Below are positions 1 to 5,552 of a stretch of DNA of 8,607 bases, piece by piece (the first letter of the stretch is position 1; the number at the start of each line of letters is the position of its first letter). The DNA is from Catenibacterium mitsuoka_A (lineage in GTDB: Bacteria; Bacillota_I; Bacilli_A; Erysipelotrichales; Coprobacillaceae): the NCBI RefSeq assembly GCF_964259225.1, contig NZ_CAXVKN010000079.1; one strand, 5' to 3'. Position numbers and translations under genes: made by a program. Below the pieces are notes generated by a model. That model had not been told where the DNA came from and did no database searches. It saw only the letters and a list, made by a program, of their open reading frames with translations.

Positions 1-65
1 CACGGAAGTTAAGCATCATAACGGCGACGATAGTGTGAAGACGCGACAATAGCAAGCTGCCAGGT
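1..65 (+). rRNA. rrf: 5S ribosomal RNA, 3' part (truncated by window edge)
   Basis: The first bases match the universally conserved 5S segment CACGGAAGTTAAGC. The rest follows the 5S layout to a 3' strand GCTGCCAGGT that would pair with the missing 5' end. About 45-50 bases of the gene lie left of the window. The 3' end at 65 is set by comparison with the usual 5S end and by the T-run that follows. It is probably the last gene of an rRNA operon. The neighbouring rRNA genes are not visible. Confidence 0.93.
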
Positions 66-77
66 CCTTTTTTTATG

Positions 78-99
78 CCTTCCTTATGGAAGGTTTTTT
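78..99 (+). terminator. rRNA operon intrinsic terminator
   Basis: Stem CCTTCC (78-83), loop TTAT, stem GGAAGG (88-93), then six T. It lies 12 bases after the 5S end, behind a first T-run at 68-74, and would end the rRNA transcript before the convergent hydrolase gene. Confidence 0.8.
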
Positions 100-104
100 A
101 GTAC

Positions 105-132
105 AAAAAAACATCTATCTTGCGATAGATGT
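105..132 (-). terminator. intrinsic terminator of the hydrolase gene
   Basis: Perfect 9-bp stem ACATCTATC (111-119) with GATAGATGT (124-132) and loop TTGC. On the minus strand it is followed by a T-run (A 105-111 on plus). The hairpin contains the last codons and the TAG stop of the hydrolase (115-117), so stop codon and terminator overlap. Confidence 0.85.
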
Positions 133-1068
133 CTTCTCGTTAATAAACTTGAATACTTTATTCCAATAAGCGTCTGGATTCATATATAAGCTATTGGCAT
201 GTGTTGCGCCTTTGACACTATATAATTCCTTCTCACAATTTGCAACCTTATATACTTCTAATCCCATTGAATAAGGCACAAAATCATCCTTTGTACCATG
301 AATAAACATCATTGGTTTATTACATTTCTTGACTGCTTCTAGACTACTTGCTTTTTTAAAATCATAACCTGCTTCAATATTCGACATCATATTTGAAATA
401 TCCATCACTGGAAATGGTGGTAAACCAAATCTTTTTTTTAATTCACTAGAGAATATATCATATACACTTGTATAACCACAATCTTCTACATAACCTACTA
501 CATTCTTTGGATGATCTCCTGACAACATCATTGTAGTAGCACCACCCATGGATACACCATGTACTATAATCTTTGCTTGTGGATCTTTATTCAAAATCCA
601 ATTAATCCAAAGCTTCATATCATTCTTATCAAGATAACCCATTCCAATATGATTCCCTTCACTCTTACCAGAAGCACGATCATCAGGTAATAATACATTA
701 TAACCATGATCATAATAAGTACGTCCAAAAGGCATCATATTTCTGTTGTCCACCTTATAACCATGAATAATGAGAGCCCATTTATGTGAGTCTTGTGTTT
801 TATAGTTACCAGATAGTTTTAACTTATCTTTACTTGTAATTGATGTTAAGGATGTTTCCTTATAGAAAGCATCTGCTTTCTTCTTTTCATCCTCTTTATT
901 CTTATTCATAATCAATTCATTACTATTTGAAGCATGTACAGTTGTCTTCACATTTCTTTCACTAGAATTACTTGCAGGAGACAAAGCATAGTTCACAAAA
1001 TAATGACCTACTCCAATACTTACACAAAGTAATATCAATACAATCAATCCTATAATCTTTTTCTTCAT
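115..1068 (-). CDS. membrane-anchored or exported alpha/beta hydrolase
   Basis: 317 aa serine hydrolase of the alpha/beta fold, probably working outside the membrane. The N-terminus MKKK plus a hydrophobic stretch (about 5-25) is an uncleaved anchor or signal peptide; no lipobox is seen. A low-complexity linker of about 50 residues follows. The catalytic domain starts near residue 85: HGY at 102-104 (oxyanion region), nucleophile elbow GVSMGG with Ser173, acid Asp261 in HGTKDDFVP, and His290 in GATHA. All three triad residues are present, so it should be active. The order resembles the YqkD-like group of Firmicute hydrolases, whose substrates are mostly unknown (esters or peptides are possible). 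The ATG is supported by GAGGTGA (1073-1079, minus) 4 bases upstream. It is monocistronic, convergent with 5S rRNA and divergent from the SulP gene. Confidence 0.88.
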   Translation of the reverse strand: MKKKIIGLIVLILLCVSIGVGHYFVNYALSPASNSSERNVKTTVHASNSNELIMNKNKEDEKKKADAFYKETSLTSITSKDKLKLSGNYKTQDSHKWALIIHGYKVDNRNMMPFGRTYYDHGYNVLLPDDRASGKSEGNHIGMGYLDKNDMKLWINWILNKDPQAKIIVHGVSMGGATTMMLSGDHPKNVVGYVEDCGYTSVYDIFSSELKKRFGLPPFPVMDISNMMSNIEAGYDFKKASSLEAVKKCNKPMMFIHGTKDDFVPYSMGLEVYKVANCEKELYSVKGATHANSLYMNPDAYWNKVFKFINEKTSIAR

Positions 1069-1086
1069 ATATTCACCTCAGAATGT

Positions 1087-1115
1087 ATTGTATACTAAAG
1101 TTAGTTTGAAGTTAA
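1087..1115 (-). promoter_or_regulatory. sigma-A-type promoter of the hydrolase gene
   Basis: On the minus strand, TTAACT (1110-1115), a 17-base spacer and TACAAT (1087-1092) fit -35 and -10 boxes. The RBS follows 8 bases after the -10 box, so the leader would be very short. Found by eye only. Confidence 0.5.
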
Positions 1116-1202
1116 TAGTTTTAATATCAAACAAACAAAAATATATACAAATATCTCAAATATGTAAAAATTATATTTCTTCTAAACTTTCTAAGAATTA
1201 TA

Positions 1203-1211
1203 TGTTATATT
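1203..1211 (+). promoter_or_regulatory. extended -10 promoter of the SulP gene
   Basis: TG-T-TATATT (1203-1211) is an extended -10 element. No good -35 box stands 16-18 bases upstream (TAAACT at 1183-1188 is the nearest). It would give a leader of about 28 bases. It lies in an AT-rich divergent region shared with the hydrolase promoter. Confidence 0.4.
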
Positions 1212-1246
1212 GAAACGGTATTTTTCAGAAAGGAACAGGGGAGTAA

Positions 1247-2872
1247 GTGTTAAACAATTACATATTAAGATTAAAAAGTGAGTTCAAGGGGTATAACTCA
1301 CAAAAGTTATTAAAAGATATACTTGCAGGTTTAACAGTTGCAGCGGTGGCTTTGCCACTTGCTTTAGCTTTTGGTGTCAGCAGTGGGGCTGATGCAGGTG
1401 CAGGGCTTATTACAGCCATTGTGGCAGGGTTATTGATTGGAGGACTATCTGGTGCTTCTTATCAGATTTCAGGCCCTACAGGGGCTATGTCAGCCATTCT
1501 GATTGGTTTATCAACTACATATGGTTTACAGGGAGTATTTGTAGCCAGCTTTATTTCTGGTGTGATGTTACTTATTGCATCACTATTTAAATTTGGGAAG
1601 GTTGTATCTTTTATCCCAAGTAGTGTTATTACAGGTTTTACAAGTGGTATTGCGATTATTATTGCGACAGGACAAATTGATAACTTCTTTGGAGTGACTT
1701 CTAAAGGAGGCAATACAATTGAAAAGCTCTTATCTTATTCTAAATTAGGTTTTCCTATCAATAAGTATGCTTTAATGTTTGGTTTACTTGTTGTCTTTAT
1801 TATGTTAATCTGGCCTAAGAAATGGGGAAGTATCTTCCCATCATCTCTTGCAGGGATCATTATCGCATTAATTGTGAATTTAGTAGGTCACTTTGATGTC
1901 ACAGTTGTAGGTAAGATTCCTACTACATTATTCCCAGATGCAAGACTATCTATCTCAAGTCTCAATCTTACTACTGTTACACATCTCATTATTCCAGCTT
2001 TTAGTATAGCGATGCTTGGAATGATTGAATCATTACTATGTGGTGCAAGTGCTGGTAAGATGAAAAATGAAAAGTTAGATGCAGATATGGAATTATTTTC
2101 GCAAGGTGTGGGTAATATGGTTATTCCATTCTTTGGTGGTGTACCAGCAACTGCTGCAATTGCGCGTACAAGTGTTGCAATCAAGGCAGGTGGACAGACA
2201 AGACTTGTTAGTATCTTCCATGCGATTGCGTTACTTATCTCTATGTTTGTATTAGGTCCATTCATGTCACAGATTCCTTTATCAGCTTTAGCTGGAGTAC
2301 TGATCATGACTGCATGGCGTATGAATGAATGGGATGAAATTAAATCAATCTTTAGAAACCGTATTAAAACAAGTATGACACAGTTCTTAGTCACTATGCT
2401 TGCAACAGTAGTATTTGACTTAACAGTCGCAATTGTATTAGGTATCTGTGTTTCAATGTTCTTGTTTGTAATCAATAACTCTTCATTACATGTAGAAACA
2501 AGTGCCATTGAACCACATAGATTAGACAAAGAAATTAATTATAACCATTCTACAACTCAGGTAGTTTATTTAGCTGGACCACTATTCTTTGGAAACCAGG
2601 ATCAGTTATTATCTAAAGTAAGAGAACTAGTAGATGGATGTGATCATCTTATTCTCTCAGTAAGAGGTGTACCATCTATTGATGATTCAGGTATTCATGA
2701 ATTAATGGATGTTGTAGAACTATGTCGTGCGCATAAGGTACAGCTTTATTTCACTGGTGTACAAAATAATGTCATGAGACAATTAAGAAGACATCACTTT
2801 GATACATATGTCGGTAAAGAATCGTTCTATTGGGATGTTATTAAGGTTTTAGAAATGTTGGAAGAAAAGTAG
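1247..2872 (+). CDS. SulP family anion transporter with C-terminal STAS domain
   Basis: 541 aa membrane permease of the SulP (SLC26) family. The N-terminal transport region (about 22-410) is a series of hydrophobic helices with SulP hallmarks: DILAGLTVAAVALPLALAFG (24-43), SYQISGPTGAMSA (71-83) near the anion site, ESLLCGASAGKM (261-272) and GVPATAAIARTSVAIKAGG (298-316). A cytoplasmic STAS domain (about 437-541) carries IDDSGIHEL (478-486), the usual regulatory loop with a conserved Ser. The LPLALAFGVSSGA segment resembles the BicA-like bicarbonate branch, but substrate (sulfate, bicarbonate or another anion) cannot be fixed by sequence reading. Start is GTG; AGGGGAG (1237-1243) lies only 3 bases before it, with AGGA further up, and no better start is in frame nearby. 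Monocistronic, with its own terminator. Confidence 0.93.
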   Translation: MLNNYILRLKSEFKGYNSQKLLKDILAGLTVAAVALPLALAFGVSSGADAGAGLITAIVAGLLIGGLSGASYQISGPTGAMSAILIGLSTTYGLQGVFVASFISGVMLLIASLFKFGKVVSFIPSSVITGFTSGIAIIIATGQIDNFFGVTSKGGNTIEKLLSYSKLGFPINKYALMFGLLVVFIMLIWPKKWGSIFPSSLAGIIIALIVNLVGHFDVTVVGKIPTTLFPDARLSISSLNLTTVTHLIIPAFSIAMLGMIESLLCGASAGKMKNEKLDADMELFSQGVGNMVIPFFGGVPATAAIARTSVAIKAGGQTRLVSIFHAIALLISMFVLGPFMSQIPLSALAGVLIMTAWRMNEWDEIKSIFRNRIKTSMTQFLVTMLATVVFDLTVAIVLGICVSMFLFVINNSSLHVETSAIEPHRLDKEINYNHSTTQVVYLAGPLFFGNQDQLLSKVRELVDGCDHLILSVRGVPSIDDSGIHELMDVVELCRAHKVQLYFTGVQNNVMRQLRRHHFDTYVGKESFYWDVIKVLEMLEEK

Positions 2873-2889
2873 GGAAACCTACTTTTTTT
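2865..2889 (+). terminator. intrinsic terminator of the SulP gene
   Basis: Core stem AGTAGG (2868-2873), GAAA tetraloop, CCTACT (2878-2883), extended by A-T pairs and followed by T to 2889. The SulP stop codon TAG (2870-2872) sits inside the stem. Confidence 0.87.
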
Positions 2890-2892
2890 ATG

Positions 2893-3028
2893 TGGGCACC
2901 TGTGAATTTATCCATGTATGGATGATAAAGGACATGGTACATTAAAACGTACTAAGAAGAAATCATATGACTGGATGAAGCATATCATTGAAACAAATGG
3001 TGCTGCATTAGAAGAGGATAGTGATTAA
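2893..3028 (+). pseudogene. C-terminal remnant of a family 1 glycoside hydrolase (6-phospho-beta-glucosidase type)
   Basis: No intact gene is here, but two overlapping frames recall the end of a GH1 6-phospho-beta-glucosidase. Frame one (2893-2913) reads WAPVNLS, like the WGPIDLVS/WAPIDLVS segment near the GH1 C-terminus. After a frame change, codons from 2906 to the TAA at 3026-3028 read IYPCMDDKGHGTLKR and go on to a lysine-rich KKKSYDW and IIETNG. This matches the typical GH1 ending (YVD.DD.G.GTL.R..KKS..WYK..I..NG). The approximately 10-15 residues normally between the two blocks are missing, and everything upstream is gone, so it is an internally deleted relic. It lies directly after the SulP terminator and keeps its own terminator. 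Family assignment rests on motif memory; a protein search of both frames would settle it. Confidence 0.68.
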
Positions 3029-3044
3029 TTCACTATTCTTTTAT
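3014..3044 (+). terminator. terminator left from the GH1 gene
   Basis: Stem ATAGTGA (3018-3024) with TCACTAT (3030-3036), extendable by G-T and G-C pairs, then a T-rich run. It overlaps the remnant's stop codon, as in the neighbouring intact genes, which supports it as the original 3' end of the lost gene. Confidence 0.6.
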
Positions 3045-3045
3045 T

Positions 3046-3059
3046 TGTATCCGTTTTCA
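3046..3059 (+). promoter_or_regulatory. cre-like site (CcpA), upstream copy
   Basis: TGTATCCGTTTTCA matches the catabolite-responsive element TGWAARCGYTWWCA at 12 of 14 positions (mismatches at 5 and 6). It lies just after the GH1 remnant and about 240 bases before the kinase-like gene's -35 box. It may be a relic of the lost sugar operon or an upstream operator. Confidence 0.3.
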
Positions 3060-3116
3060 CACAATGACAAAGTCACTACAAAGTGCTTATAGTCTTCGTG
3101 AGCAAGTATAGTTATT

Positions 3117-3138
3117 TAACACCTAAAATTAGGTGTTA
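3117..3138. repeat. 22-base perfect inverted repeat
   Basis: TAACACCTAA, two A, TTAGGTGTTA: 10-bp arms around 3127/3128. No T-run follows on either strand, so it is a poor intrinsic terminator. It may be an operator or the remains of a terminator. No gene lies in 3045-3350; this repeat, the 9-mers and the promoter elements listed separately are all I can see there. Confidence 0.6.
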
Positions 3139-3195
3139 TAGTATTACGATTTACATGCATTTTAAAAAGATATGATATATACGAAAGAAAATGAA

Positions 3196-3223
3196 TTATT
3201 CACACTTATGCACATTATGCACA
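3196..3223 (+). promoter_or_regulatory. three tandem DnaA-box-like 9-mers
   Basis: TTATTCACA (3196-3204), TTATGCACA (3206-3214) and TTATGCACA (3215-3223) each fit the DnaA box consensus TTATNCACA exactly. They are in the same orientation with 10- and 9-base periods. They sit about 64 bases upstream of the predicted -35 box of the kinase-like gene, next to an AT-rich stretch. DnaA titration or regulation is the family-based reading; another direct-repeat-binding regulator is possible. Confidence 0.6.
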
Positions 3224-3286
3224 AAATAGAATAAAGAAATGAACAAAGTATTTATGTAATTTTGATCTAAAATATACCTTGAAACA

Positions 3287-3314
3287 TTGTAATCAAACAA
3301 ATACATGATAAAAT
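3287..3314 (+). promoter_or_regulatory. promoter of the galactokinase-family gene
   Basis: TTGTAA (3287-3292), a 16-base spacer and TAAAAT (3309-3314), with TG one base before the -10 box (extended -10). The leader would be about 30 bases, ending in a strong AAAGGGGG ribosome site (3336-3343) 7 bases before the ATG. Confidence 0.5.
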
Positions 3315-3319
3315 AGGAA

Positions 3320-3333
3320 TGCAACCGTTTACA
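3320..3333 (+). promoter_or_regulatory. cre-like site (CcpA) at the transcription start
   Basis: TGCAACCGTTTACA matches TGWAARCGYTWWCA at 12 of 14 positions (mismatches at 3 and 6). It begins 6 bases after the -10 box, the classical place for CcpA repression, in front of a sugar-kinase-family gene. Prediction by eye. Confidence 0.42.
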
Positions 3334-3350
3334 AGAAAGGGGGTTACACT

Positions 3351-4619
3351 ATGAAAGCATCTGAAGTACTGCAAAGACTTTCTAGTGGTGAAATGATTCC
3401 TCTATTAAGAGGAATTTACTCAGAAAATATAGATGAGCAGGTATTAAGATATAAAGAAGCTATACAATCGTTTATGGATTATTATGGAGATCAGGATATT
3501 ATGATATTTAGTGTTCCTGGTAAATGTGAAATAGGTGGGAATCATACCGACCACCAGCATGGACGTGTTCTTGCATCCGCTATTCAATTAGATTCTATTG
3601 GTATAGTAGGGAAACAGGATCGTTATGTGAAGGTTATTTATGATGCACTAAATATTAATGAAATAGATACAGAAAATATAAAATATAATGAAGCCAAGAA
3701 AGGCACAATGGAATCATTGATCAATGGTGTATTATTTGGTTTAAACCAGAAGAATTATCATATCGGTGGTTTTAATGCTTTTATTCAATGTGATATTCCT
3801 AGAAATGTAGGTTTAGGTTCTAGTGCTAATTTTAATATTATGATTGGTACCATTATTAACTATTTATACAATGAAGGAAAAATTGAAAATAAATGTCTTA
3901 TCCAGATTGGGCGTTTTGCGACAAATACATTTTATTGTAAGCCAAGCGGTTTGATGAATGAATGTGTCTGCTGTGTGGGTGGATTTATTAAAGTGGATTT
4001 TAGGGATTCTAATTCACCTGATATTTATAAGCTGAATACTGATTTCTCAAATTTTGATTATACTTTATGTTGTGTGAATTCTAATATATATAGATCAGAT
4101 AGTACTATGGATTATTATGCTGTTCCTAATGAAATGATCAAGGTGGCTAACTTCTTTAAGAAAGATGTCTTAAGAGATGTTTCTTATGATGAATTCATGA
4201 AGAACTACCGTATGGTAAGAGCAAGAGTAGGGGATCGTCCTGCTTTAAGAGCACTTCATTTCTTTAAAGAAGAAGATCGTGTCTTAAAGCAGTCAGAAGC
4301 ACTTGAAAAGGGAGATTTTGATACTTTCTTAAGATTAGTAAGAGAATCTGGAGATTCTACCTTTAAAGCATTACAGAATATTTATCAACAGGAAAGTACA
4401 CGTCATCAAAATATTGGTACAGCTATTGTATTAAGCGAAAACTTTTTAGGTGAAGATGGTGTTGTAAAAGTGAATGGTGGTGGATTCTCAGGTACTATGC
4501 TTGCCTTTGTGAAAACAAGTGTCATTAATGATTATGCAGCTTATGTGGATTCTATATTTGGTAAGGGTTCTTGTTATATTATTCATGCAAGAGAACAAGG
4601 CGCAATAAGATTACTCTAA
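3351..4619 (+). CDS. galactokinase-family GHMP protein with substituted catalytic residues
   Basis: 422 aa, a normal galactokinase length, with all three GHMP motifs in order. Motif 1 is PGKCEIGGNHTDHQHG (56-71), motif 2 is PRNVGLGSSANF (150-161, ATP loop), motif 3 is NGGGFSGTMLAF (375-386). It belongs to the Firmicute branch with GGNHTDH in place of the classical IGEHTDY. Two residues stand out. Lys58 replaces the motif-1 Arg (Arg37 in human GALK1). The catalytic-base segment reads LMNEC (201-205), so Asn203 and Glu204 replace the usual Asp-Gln of MDQ (Asp186 in human GALK1). Codons are AAA (3522-3524) and AAT (3957-3959), each one base from Arg or Asp codons. The ATP loop and glycine motif look intact, so ligand binding without phosphorylation is plausible; another substrate is the alternative. 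Monocistronic; likely under carbon control through the cre-like site at its promoter. Confidence 0.87.
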   Translation: MKASEVLQRLSSGEMIPLLRGIYSENIDEQVLRYKEAIQSFMDYYGDQDIMIFSVPGKCEIGGNHTDHQHGRVLASAIQLDSIGIVGKQDRYVKVIYDALNINEIDTENIKYNEAKKGTMESLINGVLFGLNQKNYHIGGFNAFIQCDIPRNVGLGSSANFNIMIGTIINYLYNEGKIENKCLIQIGRFATNTFYCKPSGLMNECVCCVGGFIKVDFRDSNSPDIYKLNTDFSNFDYTLCCVNSNIYRSDSTMDYYAVPNEMIKVANFFKKDVLRDVSYDEFMKNYRMVRARVGDRPALRALHFFKEEDRVLKQSEALEKGDFDTFLRLVRESGDSTFKALQNIYQQESTRHQNIGTAIVLSENFLGEDGVVKVNGGGFSGTMLAFVKTSVINDYAAYVDSIFGKGSCYIIHAREQGAIRLL

Positions 4620-4642
4620 AGCAGTGAAAACTGCTTTTTTTT
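4618..4642 (+). terminator. intrinsic terminator of the galactokinase-family gene
   Basis: Perfect 8-bp stem AAAGCAGT (4618-4625), GAAA tetraloop, ACTGCTTT (4630-4637), with T continuing to 4642. It overlaps the TAA stop codon. Confidence 0.9.
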
Positions 4643-4653
4643 ATAATTCTTTG

Positions 4654-4662
4654 TGCTATAAT
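4654..4662 (+). promoter_or_regulatory. extended -10 promoter of the DUF134-NifX gene
   Basis: TG-C-TATAAT (4654-4662) is a perfect extended -10 box. The -35 position falls in the T-tract of the preceding terminator and has no good match. Transcription would start within the palindrome at 4664-4683. Confidence 0.6.
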
Positions 4663-4663
4663 A

Positions 4664-4683
4664 TTACCGACATATGTCAGTAA
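4664..4683. promoter_or_regulatory. palindromic operator over the transcription start
   Basis: A 20-base palindrome, TTAC-c-GACATATGTC-a-GTAA, perfect except for one mismatched pair. It starts 2 bases after the -10 box and ends just before the ribosome site. Its placement fits repressor blocking. The regulator is unknown; the DUF134 helix-turn-helix of the gene itself is an obvious candidate (inference). Confidence 0.55.
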
Positions 4684-4695
4684 CTGGAGGAGCGT

Positions 4696-5382
4696 ATGGC
4701 TAGACCAAAGAGATCAAGGACAATTACAGGATTTCCTGAATACAATATGTTTGTACCTGATGGTATCCCTCAAAGAGGCTATATAGAGCTTGAATTAGAT
4801 GAATTTGAGGTCATCCGTCTTATAGACTATAAGTCCTATACACACGCCAAATGCGCTGATAAGATGAATATATCACGTACTACAGTCACTGAAATATATG
4901 CCAGAGCAAGAAAAAAGATAGCACGCAGTATTATGGAAGGCTATCCTTTAAGAATTGAAGGCAATGAATGTATAAAGAAAACAGGGTATCCTGTATTAAA
5001 GGTAAAAGGAGAACATATTATGAGAATTGCGGTAACTTATGAAAATGAATCAGTTTTTCCACACTTTGGAAAAACTTCACAATTTAAATTATATGATGTA
5101 GAAAACAATGAAATCAAAGAATCACAGGTCGTTGGGACAGAAGGATTAGGCCATGGTGCTCTAGCAATCTTATTATCTAACTTAAATGTAGATGTATTGA
5201 TCTGTGGTGGTATTGGTAGAGGTGCTATTATGGCTTTAAGTGGTTCTAATATCAATGTCGTAGGTGGAGTGACAGGTGATTGTGATACTGCAGTAAAAGC
5301 TTATTTAGATGGTACACTTGTTCCTGAGTCAGAACCTACTTGTGGATGCAGTCATGATAGCTGTGAATGCCATGATGAATAA
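4696..5382 (+). CDS. DUF134 DNA-binding domain fused to NifX/NafY-like metal-cluster-binding domain
   Basis: 228 aa, two domains. Residues 1-105 are a DUF134/UPF0251 domain: the MARPKRSRTI start, a FPEYNMFVPDG block, and a sigma-70-region-4-like helix-turn-helix (about 32-80; MNISRTTVTEIYARARKKIA at 57-76), probably binding DNA. Residues 109-205 are a dinitrogenase Fe-Mo-cofactor-type domain (NifX/NafY/NifB C-terminal class): MRIAV start, FPHFGKTSQF (121-130), a VDVLICGGIGRGA block (165-177). The tail CGCSHDSCECH (216-226) has four Cys and two His, a likely metal ligand set. No nitrogenase genes are nearby, so a role as a metal- or Fe-S-responsive regulator is likelier than cofactor assembly. 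The ATG follows CTGGAGGAG (4684-4692). No terminator separates it from the tRNA gene downstream. An internal start at codon 109 is described separately. Confidence 0.85.
   Translation: MARPKRSRTITGFPEYNMFVPDGIPQRGYIELELDEFEVIRLIDYKSYTHAKCADKMNISRTTVTEIYARARKKIARSIMEGYPLRIEGNECIKKTGYPVLKVKGEHIMRIAVTYENESVFPHFGKTSQFKLYDVENNEIKESQVVGTEGLGHGALAILLSNLNVDVLICGGIGRGAIMALSGSNINVVGGVTGDCDTAVKAYLDGTLVPESEPTCGCSHDSCECHDE
5007..5022 (+). promoter_or_regulatory. internal Shine-Dalgarno and ATG at the domain junction
   Basis: AGGAG (5007-5011) stands 8 bases before an in-frame ATG (5020-5022, codon 109), exactly where the NifX-like domain begins (MRIAVTYEN). Stand-alone NifX-type proteins start just like this. 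It may produce a separate 120-aa protein from 5020-5382, or be the fossil start of a once separate gene. Confidence 0.5.
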
Positions 5383-5385
5383 TAT

Positions 5386-5414
5386 TTGACAAACAAATAA
5401 AACGAGAATAAAAT
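5386..5414 (+). promoter_or_regulatory. promoter of tRNA-Leu
   Basis: Perfect -35 TTGACA (5386-5391), 17-base spacer, -10 TAAAAT (5409-5414). It begins 4 bases after the upstream stop codon and would start RNA about 8 bases before the mature tRNA. Confidence 0.88.
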
Positions 5415-5428
5415 CAAAACTGTTGAAT

Positions 5429-5512
5429 GCTCGGATGGTGGAATGGTAGACACGCCAGTTTCAGGTACTGGTGGTTTATGCCGTGTGGGTTCAAGTCCCA
5501 TTCCGAGCACCA
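5429..5512 (+). tRNA. tRNA-Leu (anticodon CAG)
   Basis: 84-base tRNA with encoded CCA. The acceptor stem is GCTCGGA (5429-5435) with TCCGAGC (5502-5508), discriminator A5509, then CCA (5510-5512). The anticodon stem CCAGT/ACTGG encloses loop TTCAGGT, with anticodon CAG at 5462-5464, reading CUG. The T-loop is TTCAAGT (5490-5496) on a GTGGG/CCCAT stem. A variable arm of about 12 bases fits the long-arm class to which tRNA-Leu belongs. It has its own promoter and terminator, so it is a single-gene unit. Confidence 0.96.
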
Positions 5513-5521
5513 ATAGTTGTT

Positions 5522-5545
5522 AACGTGGGTAACCACGTTTTTTTT
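5522..5545 (+). terminator. tRNA-Leu intrinsic terminator
   Basis: 7-bp stem AACGTGG (5522-5528), GTAA tetraloop, CCACGTT (5533-5539), then T to 5545. Confidence 0.9.
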
Positions 5546-5552
5546 GTGCATT

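Noticed and set aside
1888..2529. Minus-strand open frame of 213 codons
   Set aside because: It lies wholly inside the SulP gene in antisense, has no protein-like motifs and no ribosome site; a shadow of strong coding on the other strand.
3206..3223. CRISPR or minisatellite array
   Set aside because: Only two abutting copies of a 9-mer plus one variant, no spacers; better explained as protein-binding sites.
3150..3350. Replication origin
   Set aside because: Despite three DnaA boxes and AT-rich flanks, no dnaA, dnaN, rpmH or plasmid replication gene is nearby and there are too few boxes for a typical Firmicute oriC.
3351..4619. Decayed pseudogene call for the galactokinase-family protein
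   Set aside because: The frame is open for a full family length with good promoter, ribosome site and terminator; only specific catalytic positions differ.
5037..5255. Minus-strand open frame of 72 codons
   Set aside because: Antisense to the conserved NifX-like domain, without a ribosome site.
4696..5382. Nitrogen-fixation gene
   Set aside because: NifX-type domains are common outside nitrogenase systems, and no other nif gene is in the window.
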